From Pseudoflavonifractor gallinarum (lineage in GTDB: Bacteria; Bacillota; Clostridia; Oscillospirales; Oscillospiraceae): 64,000 bases of DNA. Each line of letters opens with the position of its first letter. Within the stretch, counting starts at the first letter, position 1. The translations under genes were made by a program, and so were the position numbers. The stretch lies in NCBI RefSeq assembly GCF_014982855.1, contig NZ_JADCKF010000004.1:1-64000 (forward strand), written 5' to 3'. Below are positions 58,586-64,000 of the stretch, one piece after another. The notes under the pieces were generated by a model. The model saw nothing but the letters and a program-made list of their open reading frames with translations. It had not been told where the DNA came from and ran no database searches.

Positions 58586-59725
58586 TTAATCGCCAAACCG
58601 CTCAGCAGCGTCTTTGTAAACCGTAATACTTTCTTCCACTCTCACTTTTTCGCTGCGAATACGGAAGTAGTCCCGCAGAATGCGCTTCAGTTCCGGGTTT
58701 TCCACCTTGCGGGGCAGCAGGCTGATGAACATTTCGTCGTAGCTTCCATATAGCACACCGCCCCGATTGTAGGTCTGCCATGTCACCGTAGGTTTGCGGC
58801 CCTCCGGGTCCTTGGCCAGATCAAAGAGCCACCGCTCATCCAGATCCACATAGCGTTCAATCATAAACCTTGTGTCATAGGTTCCATAGCTATAATCCCC
58901 CCAGAAAATCAGAGCGATCATTCCATCCGGGCCCAGGCGTTCATAGGTCCAGCCTTCCGGATAACAGCGGTAATGGAGCATTCCCAGCGCATGGAACAAA
59001 TAGCCTTTTTGCGGCGTATCCAGAAGGGGCGAATAGGTTTCATACACCTGCTCCTTGGGCTGGGTGATGATCGCCTTCATAAAGACCGGCATCAGCCAGC
59101 TGCCGCCGTAGTGTTCATTCAGTTCATCAGCCAATGCTTGCAGTCGCTCATCCGGGTTGCGGATCAGGGAGGCGGTCAGCACCACAGCGGGAATTTTCTC
59201 TTTTTCCTTTGGTGTGGCATCCCAAATGCGAAGCCCGTCCGTGATCCACCAGGAGGTGCAGTCATCATCGGAATAAACAGGCGCGCGTTTCAGCTGGGCG
59301 ATCCGCTGGGTGTTCTCCGCCAGGAAGCGGTAGACCTCCAGCATTTTAGGCGAGGCTTTCCCCAACATCAAATGGAAACAGAAGTTCAGTTGTTCTATAT
59401 CCAGTGGCTTTGTGTCCCCCTCGTCCAGCAGCTGGGAGAGAGTCTTCAGAATAACTGGGGCAATCTGCTCCGATACACAGTCGGAGCAGGCATCCGACAT
59501 GATATTGCTGCCCATCCACTTGCCCTTGACCAGCTTGGCCCACAGTGGGGCAGCAGGGGCATACTCCAGCTGCGCCAAAGCCTTCTGAGCAGCCGTTTTG
59601 CATTTGCCCTTTTCTGTATTCACAAGCTGGAACAGCAGTTCGCCGTTTGCTTCCTCCTTGCCCAGCTCCAAAATGGCCTGTTCTCGCTTTACGCCCTTGG
59701 GGGGCAGTTGTTCCAAAGTCATCAT
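58586..59725 (-). CDS. HEAT-repeat-like protein
   Basis: This 379-residue protein opens MTLEQLPPKGVKREQAILEL and has helical repeats through most of its length (ALAQLEYAPAAPLWAKLVKG, LADELNEHYGGSWLMPVFMK), ending in a basic helix. It is a likely protein-binding solenoid. TAGGAG precedes the start. Family not recognised. Confidence 0.6.
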   Translation of the reverse strand: MMTLEQLPPKGVKREQAILELGKEEANGELLFQLVNTEKGKCKTAAQKALAQLEYAPAAPLWAKLVKGKWMGSNIMSDACSDCVSEQIAPVILKTLSQLLDEGDTKPLDIEQLNFCFHLMLGKASPKMLEVYRFLAENTQRIAQLKRAPVYSDDDCTSWWITDGLRIWDATPKEKEKIPAVVLTASLIRNPDERLQALADELNEHYGGSWLMPVFMKAIITQPKEQVYETYSPLLDTPQKGYLFHALGMLHYRCYPEGWTYERLGPDGMIALIFWGDYSYGTYDTRFMIERYVDLDERWLFDLAKDPEGRKPTVTWQTYNRGGVLYGSYDEMFISLLPRKVENPELKRILRDYFRIRSEKVRVEESITVYKDAAERFGD

Positions 59726-59735
59726 TCATTTTCTC

Positions 59736-60323
59736 CTATCCCACAATGGTGGTTTCCTTGACAGCCAGATTGTCGTAATCCATGGCGATCAGTTTCCCGG
59801 CGGCCTCTGGGGTACACATGAACCAGGTGCTCACGCCCCAGGCATCCATCCTTGTGACGGTGAAGAAGTCGGTTTCGGAGGGAGAGGGATTTCTGGCGTC
59901 AAGATAGCGGTCGGAATAGAGGTAGACCAGATCCACCTCCCGGTCCGGCAGCCACTTGGCCCGGCGTGTACGCGGTTTACCATTTTTCAGAGTCTTTTCC
60001 CTGGGGTTCTCAAACCACGCCAGTTCCTTGATCTTCAGACCGGTGAAGGTATCCATGAGCCGCTGGGCAATCTCCCGGTGGGTAAATACTCCACAGTCCC
60101 AGGAGCCCATCAGCCATGTCTGTATAAAATCGCCCACCTTGCTGCCAGGAGCAGGCGGCCCGTAGACGCTCTCATCCGCCCACATGACCTCTATCTTTTC
60201 ACATTGATCTGGCCGAAGACAAGACTGCTTGTTGCCATAGCGGTACATGATATTTACATAGCCATAGTCTTCGCCGGTTCGGTCATGACCGACGGCTTCC
60301 ACTTTATAGGCAGTTATAGACAT
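59736..60323 (-). CDS. Uncharacterised protein of the immunity array
   Basis: This 195-residue protein starts at 60323 behind CAGGAGG and overlaps the upstream gene by 10 nt. Segments are DYGYVNIMYRYGNKQSCLRP, MGSWDCGVFTHREIAQRLMD and RTRRAKWLPDREVDLVYLYS. Mixed alpha/beta. Family not recognised. Confidence 0.55.
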   Translation of the reverse strand: MSITAYKVEAVGHDRTGEDYGYVNIMYRYGNKQSCLRPDQCEKIEVMWADESVYGPPAPGSKVGDFIQTWLMGSWDCGVFTHREIAQRLMDTFTGLKIKELAWFENPREKTLKNGKPRTRRAKWLPDREVDLVYLYSDRYLDARNPSPSETDFFTVTRMDAWGVSTWFMCTPEAAGKLIAMDYDNLAVKETTIVG

Positions 60324-60709
60324 TGCAGTTCCACCTCCTGAGCCAATACAAATCCACACAGCCCAAGGGAAGAATCAATGACAAATACCCGGATGTGCTC
60401 CCGATCCATGCGCTCCCGCAGTTCCTCGATGCTGCAACAGGCGGGAAAGCCGTAAGAGATGGCCCCGCCCAGCAGGTCTTTGTACTGTTCAAAAAAAGCG
60501 TCCACGCTGATCTCATCCATGCCGAAGAGGATGTTGTCCTGGACCACATTTTCAAACCAGTGGGCCAGCAGGCCAGTAAAGTGAACGGATACTTTCTCTC
60601 CGGCCTCGGTCTGGGTATCCATGTGCAGGATGTGGGCTTCAAAGTCAGCGTAGTAGCGCAGGACTCTGTTGTCGTGCAGACCATCAAAAGAGCAAATCAG
60701 CGTACTCAT
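60314..60709 (-). CDS. Uncharacterised protein of the immunity array
   Basis: This 131-residue acidic protein begins MSTLICSFDGLHDNRVLRYY. It has a VSVHFTGLLAHWFENVVQDN segment reminiscent of small beta-sandwich immunity folds. It overlaps both neighbours (10 and 4 nt). Family not recognised. Confidence 0.55.
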   Translation of the reverse strand: MSTLICSFDGLHDNRVLRYYADFEAHILHMDTQTEAGEKVSVHFTGLLAHWFENVVQDNILFGMDEISVDAFFEQYKDLLGGAISYGFPACCSIEELRERMDREHIRVFVIDSSLGLCGFVLAQEVELQCL

Positions 60710-60918
60710 AGGGATTCCTCCTCGTCCATGAGCTGCTCCTGGACCTCTTTGGGCAGGTCATTCCATAAAATATCGTATGTAAAATCCCGAATCTCCGGGT
60801 AACACTCTCGTGCGGTCTTTTCCGCCGTTTCCCGATCCAGGTAGTGCATCTCTTGGTGGAAAAACCAGTTGAGCTTTTCCATCAGCCGATAGAGGCGGAT
60901 CTGTTCTTCTTGGGTCAT
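60706..60918 (-). CDS. Small helical protein of the immunity array
   Basis: This 70-residue protein (MTQEEQIRLYRLMEKLNWFF...) is all-helical and acidic at its end. The 4-nt overlap with its downstream neighbour supports it being real. Family not recognised. Confidence 0.55.
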   Translation of the reverse strand: MTQEEQIRLYRLMEKLNWFFHQEMHYLDRETAEKTARECYPEIRDFTYDILWNDLPKEVQEQLMDEEESL

Positions 60919-60931
60919 GGGATCGCTCCTT

Positions 60932-61165
60932 TTATTGCAATTTCAGCATAAATCCCCAGATGCTCACCACGATTAGAAGGACACCCAGCAGGAAGAAGAT
61001 CACCCGCCGGGAGCCGCGTCCATAGCGGTGAGAATCCGGTTTGCCGGTAGGGTCGCAGAGCCAATTCCAGTTGCGGATTGCTCCAATCAAAATCACGACC
61101 CCAATGATCACTGAGGCAATATACCAATGCTCCTGTAAAAAAGCCGTGATCTGCTCGCTGTTCAT
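60932..61165 (-). CDS. Imm17-like small membrane immunity protein
   Basis: This 77-residue protein has two membrane helices (about residues 12-30, HWYIASVIIGVVILIGAI, and 54-74, RVIFFLLGVLLIVVSIWGF) around a loop with RNWNWLCDPTGKP and RYGRGSRR. This is the pattern of Imm17, a membrane-bound immunity family. It is the only clear membrane protein of the array, so it may answer a pore-forming or envelope-acting toxin. Confidence 0.65.
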   Translation of the reverse strand: MNSEQITAFLQEHWYIASVIIGVVILIGAIRNWNWLCDPTGKPDSHRYGRGSRRVIFFLLGVLLIVVSIWGFMLKLQ

Positions 61166-61184
61166 TTAGGTTTCCTCCTTCCAG

Positions 61185-61463
61185 TCATCCTTTGCCTTTT
61201 TTGAAGTGTCCGCTGCCTCGCCAGGTGTTGACTACACAGGTGAAGATCTGACCGCAGTGCTTGCATCGAATCATGTGAGCCATAATTTCGTCTGCCCACC
61301 CATCCTCAGTCTTTACCTTCTCCAGCGGACAGGTGGATTCCTCTGCAATCAGTTCAAATTCACCTTGTTCCACCAACTGCTGGATATAGGCAATACAAGC
61401 CAGGTAGTCCTTGGGGGCATCAAATTTTCTCCATGTTTGAATGTTACGGCAGTGCTCGCACAT
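61185..61463 (-). CDS. Small zinc-ribbon-like protein
   Basis: This 92-residue protein starts at 61463 behind GGAGG. It begins MCEHCRNIQTW and carries CKHCGQIFTC near its end, so CxxC pairs at each terminus could hold zinc. Family not recognised. Confidence 0.55.
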   Translation of the reverse strand: MCEHCRNIQTWRKFDAPKDYLACIAYIQQLVEQGEFELIAEESTCPLEKVKTEDGWADEIMAHMIRCKHCGQIFTCVVNTWRGSGHFKKGKG

Positions 61464-61494
61464 AATGGGCACCTCCTCCCATAAACGGTTGTAG

Positions 61495-62337
61495 TCAGCC
61501 CTGTATCTCAGCGTCAACGGGGCCTTTTTTCAGCGTTCCATCCACAGTGATCACATGGCCCCAGAACATATCGTCATCCTCGTACCAGGCGGTAAAACGG
61601 CCGCCGGGAGATACTGTAAACTCGGTGAGGAGGATGCGCCGGGCAAACTCATCCTCGGTGATGGGGTCTTGTTTCGGGTCCCGGGCGGTCTGGTTATTGT
61701 CCGCCAGCCACTCGTTGGCCTGAGCGATGAGCTTCTGGGCAGCCATCGCTCGCAGGGACTTATCCCAGGTTTCCTGGTCTGCCACCAGTTTCTTCATCAC
61801 ATTGGTGACACGGGTCCAGGACGCTTTCTTTTCAATCTCCACATCCAACGAGATCCGGACTTCTTTTCCCATCCACTTACAGGTCCCCTCGAATATGCTC
61901 ATCTCACGATCCAGCGTGAGGGTTCCCAGCACTTCATCCTCCAGAAGAATGGGCTTTGTGTATTCCGCCCAAATCTCCTCCAGTGCCGGACAGGGTACGC
62001 CTTCCTCCAGTACCTCAGTGACATACCACTGAGGTTCGTAGAGGGCATCACCTTTCCAGCCGCGGGCTTTGATCCGGTAGATCTGGCCCTTGGTAAACCG
62101 CTTGGAATAGTCGCCGGCATCCCGTTCCTTGTCCGTCAGCGGCCAGCTCAGGTAGCATCGACCGGAGATCGCCTGTCCGGTCTGGACATCCGCCATGGCG
62201 AGGGCATGGGTATGCGCCGCCCAGTAGGTATCCAGAAAGGTTTTGTCTGCGCTGACACCGTCCTGGATCAGTACCAGTTTTTCCTCATCTTCTGGGGCGT
62301 ACAGGGCAATAAAGTCCTTGACCGTTCTCTTTTTCAT
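61495..62337 (-). CDS. DUF2262-family protein (paralogue 2)
   Basis: This 280-residue protein starts at 62337 after AAGGAG. The DUF2262 domain shows LGTLTLDREMSIFEGTCKWM, the helix WTRVTNVMKKLVADQETWDK, DPKQDPITEDEFARRILLTE and GRFTAWYEDDDMFWGHVITV. It is a full-length paralogue of 55584-56423, including the ITExExARRI and LKKG endings. Confidence 0.8.
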   Translation of the reverse strand: MKKRTVKDFIALYAPEDEEKLVLIQDGVSADKTFLDTYWAAHTHALAMADVQTGQAISGRCYLSWPLTDKERDAGDYSKRFTKGQIYRIKARGWKGDALYEPQWYVTEVLEEGVPCPALEEIWAEYTKPILLEDEVLGTLTLDREMSIFEGTCKWMGKEVRISLDVEIEKKASWTRVTNVMKKLVADQETWDKSLRAMAAQKLIAQANEWLADNNQTARDPKQDPITEDEFARRILLTEFTVSPGGRFTAWYEDDDMFWGHVITVDGTLKKGPVDAEIQG

Positions 62338-62347
62338 GGCGTTCTCC

Positions 62348-63730
62348 TTACGCAAATACCTGCTGGTATTTCTCTTTCAGTTCCTCGGGCGCCGACTTGA
62401 TGACCTTGCTGCCGCCGTTTTCAGAATCTTTGCCCCAGATGGCCCAGAGCAGGCTCTGCCAAGCGATAGCCCGGAATTTCGGGTCCTTATCCTCTTCCGG
62501 CAGGAGATAAGCGGAAAAGCGGCGCTTGACTGCCAGCAGCGCATCCAGGCTTTCCGCACTGGCGATCAGGCTGCGGAATTCCTTGGCAGGCTTCAGCCAC
62601 TGCATGGACAATGCGCCCCGCACCAATACCCCCAGTGTCCATGGTTGAAAACCAAACTTCCGGATCAAGGCATGAAGAAATTTCTCTTGCAGGGAGGAGT
62701 GTTCGTCGTCACAGAGATCCAGATACTCCGTCACCAGCGGTGCCCATCGTTCTCCCTCCAGACCCAGGGCAAACACGGCGAAGGTGCCGGGCAGGGCGCA
62801 GATCTCATCGGAGAGGTTTTGGTACATCTCATCCTCCTGCATGGCAAGCCGGGCATAATTCTCCATCCGCACATGGAGGCGGGGGTATCGCACCGCACAG
62901 GCAAAGAGCTGGTTGACACCCTTCTTGGGCAGACCGGGGATGGGCAAGTAGATCTTCTCCGGCCCGCGGAACTCGATGGAGTAGCTGCGGGGGAACTCCG
63001 GCTGCTCCAACACCTCCACCAGATAGCTCAGCGCCTCATCGAAGCACCCCTCGGTGCAGTCCCTGGAGGTAATGCGGATGGTGGCGAAAGCGTCGTTGGC
63101 TGATGCGGTCAGGTGCTTTGTTTTCCGCTTTTGGATATTAGGCGGCAATTTGCCGGTGCCATTGGTTTTCAGTTTCTTTACCATGTCAGGACGAATCTGG
63201 GAAATCAGGCCAAGGATATGCTCGGTGGTGAGATACTCAAAACTCATTCCATACACGGTATAGCAGACCGCCACATAACAGGCGAAGCACAGCAGATTCT
63301 CATCCACATCCTCCGGGCGCAGCTCCGGCCTCACGGTACAGGGTGGAAAAGCCGTAAAGAAATCTTCCCGCTCTCCAACCTCAAAGTACCGGTCCCGCAC
63401 CTGCTTTTCGATGTATTGCCGCAATGTATAGTCGATCTCCTTCCAGCCCACCAGCCGCCGCAAGGCGTCGCAGAAGGCAACCGCGTCCTCATAGGGAAAG
63501 CCCTTCAGCGGAAATTGGAACAGATACCGCTCCAGTAGCTGATCGGGGAGAAACGGCGTTCCATTGTGGTTCCGCACCACGGTCGGATAGGTGGAGTGGT
63601 TCTCCCGGGCGGTCCCGTCCAGAATGTCCTGAATACAGACATCCGCCTCAGCCAGCACCTCCGGGTAGGTATCCGGTTTATGAATCAGGTAATAACGGTC
63701 ATGCACGCCGTCGCGCTTTGGTAAACTCAT
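62348..63730 (-). CDS. DUF6138-like protein
   Basis: This 460-residue protein starts at 63730 behind GAGAGGAG. It begins MSLPKRDGVHDRYYLIHKPD and has ADVCIQDILDGTARENHSTY, SFEYLTTEHILGLISQIRPD, and a helical C-terminus. I associate this opening with DUF6138, a family of unknown function; recall is moderate. Cytoplasmic and acidic. Confidence 0.6.
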   Translation of the reverse strand: MSLPKRDGVHDRYYLIHKPDTYPEVLAEADVCIQDILDGTARENHSTYPTVVRNHNGTPFLPDQLLERYLFQFPLKGFPYEDAVAFCDALRRLVGWKEIDYTLRQYIEKQVRDRYFEVGEREDFFTAFPPCTVRPELRPEDVDENLLCFACYVAVCYTVYGMSFEYLTTEHILGLISQIRPDMVKKLKTNGTGKLPPNIQKRKTKHLTASANDAFATIRITSRDCTEGCFDEALSYLVEVLEQPEFPRSYSIEFRGPEKIYLPIPGLPKKGVNQLFACAVRYPRLHVRMENYARLAMQEDEMYQNLSDEICALPGTFAVFALGLEGERWAPLVTEYLDLCDDEHSSLQEKFLHALIRKFGFQPWTLGVLVRGALSMQWLKPAKEFRSLIASAESLDALLAVKRRFSAYLLPEEDKDPKFRAIAWQSLLWAIWGKDSENGGSKVIKSAPEELKEKYQQVFA

Positions 63731-63743
63731 ATCGGTTCTCCTC

Positions 63744-64000
63744 TCAGGTCTGCTGGTGCTGCATGGATACGATCTGGCAGTCCGGGCAGAACTCCACATA
63801 AAGCGTCCCCTCCGCACAGTCAAACACCGTATCCCACTGGATCTGGGTCAGATACTTCATGGGCTTTCCACAGTGAGGGCAGGTCGTATATTCCGCGTCC
63901 TGTACCCAGTTGGCAAAGCCGCCGATGGTGTTCACATCCTGGCAGGCCGCGCCGTAAAACAGGGGCACCGGCGCTTCGCCCAGCACAAAGGAATTTTCCG
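63744..64000 (-). CDS. C-terminal part of a DUF1963 (YwqG)-like protein, cut by window edge
   Basis: The frame is open from the right edge to a stop at 63744. It contains IGGFANWVQDAEYTTCPHCG, KPMKYLTQIQWDTVF and LYVEFCPDCQIVSMQHQQ, a pattern of the cysteine-bearing DUF1963 C-terminus (WIQD, CPxCGKxMxYLxQ, CxxC). The array therefore continues beyond the window. A complete YwqG homologue lies at 52013-52867. Confidence 0.6.
   Translation of the reverse strand, partial: ENSFVLGEAPVPLFYGAACQDVNTIGGFANWVQDAEYTTCPHCGKPMKYLTQIQWDTVFDCAEGTLYVEFCPDCQIVSMQHQQT

Noticed and set aside
22781-64000. Possibility that the array is a classical polymorphic toxin locus with toxin cassettes
   Set aside because: No toxin, pre-toxin, RHS, LXG, WXG100 or two-partner-secretion domain was seen in the window; only antidote-type and unknown small proteins.

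Overview
The window looks like a chromosome segment of a strictly anaerobic Gram-positive gut bacterium, most likely a Clostridia/Oscillospirales relative. The support is strong GGAGG ribosome-binding sites, a GC content near 55% by eye, lipoprotein-type ABC binding proteins, a Firmicutes-type LexA box, and a Tn/ICE-like accessory module of serine recombinase, solo MazF, small sigma factor and XRE plus ImmA/IrrE. No species can be named from the sequence alone.

Region 1 (1-13.8 kb) is metal/peptide transport. A minus-strand nikABCDE-type operon is followed by an M14 deacylase and a broken MATE exporter. Upstream lie a LysR regulator, a cytosolic trio (SBP-fold protein, ABC ATPase, HypB/CobW-like GTPase), and a plus-strand operon of a Crp/Fnr-family regulator with an SsuABC/TauT-type transporter. 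Four near-palindromes, GTTAGC-N4-GCTAAC, lie upstream of nikA, lysR, the GTPase operon and the Crp gene. Three of them overlap or follow a recognisable promoter start, so a Crp/Fnr-controlled, probably repressed, metal regulon is the best reading.

Region 2 (13.8-22.7 kb) is a mobile-element-like module. It starts at an odd tRNA-Ala(GGC), whose D-arm holds an extra ~31-34 nt although promoter and terminator look intact. It then carries a large serine recombinase, a 52-residue gene, a YolD/Y-family polymerase pair, a MazF toxin without an obvious antitoxin, a ~600-nt stretch without genes but rich in hairpins, a sigma-70-like protein, an HTH-like protein, and an ImmA/IrrE-XRE pair. An 18-bp palindrome is shared by two of these promoters, and a LexA-like box sits in the XRE promoter.

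Region 3 (22.8-64 kb, open at the right edge) is the striking part: 56 consecutive genes, all on the minus strand and tightly packed, often with 4-nt overlaps. They encode known or likely immunity families of polymorphic toxin systems: barstar, SUKH/SMI1-KNR4, SUKH-3, SUFU, Imm17-, Imm32- and Imm51-like, DUF2185/Imm33, DUF1963/YwqG, DUF2262 (three), DUF4241, DUF4253, DUF4261, DUF5071, DUF5713, DKNYY (two), CbrC, NADAR and KptA, plus about twenty proteins I do not recognise. A 1,867-residue protein fuses at least five such domains. No toxin or secretion gene is visible. A WYL regulator follows the last gene before the first strong terminator. I read the region as an orphan poly-immunity island that protects against toxins of competing bacteria and is a source of undescribed immunity families.
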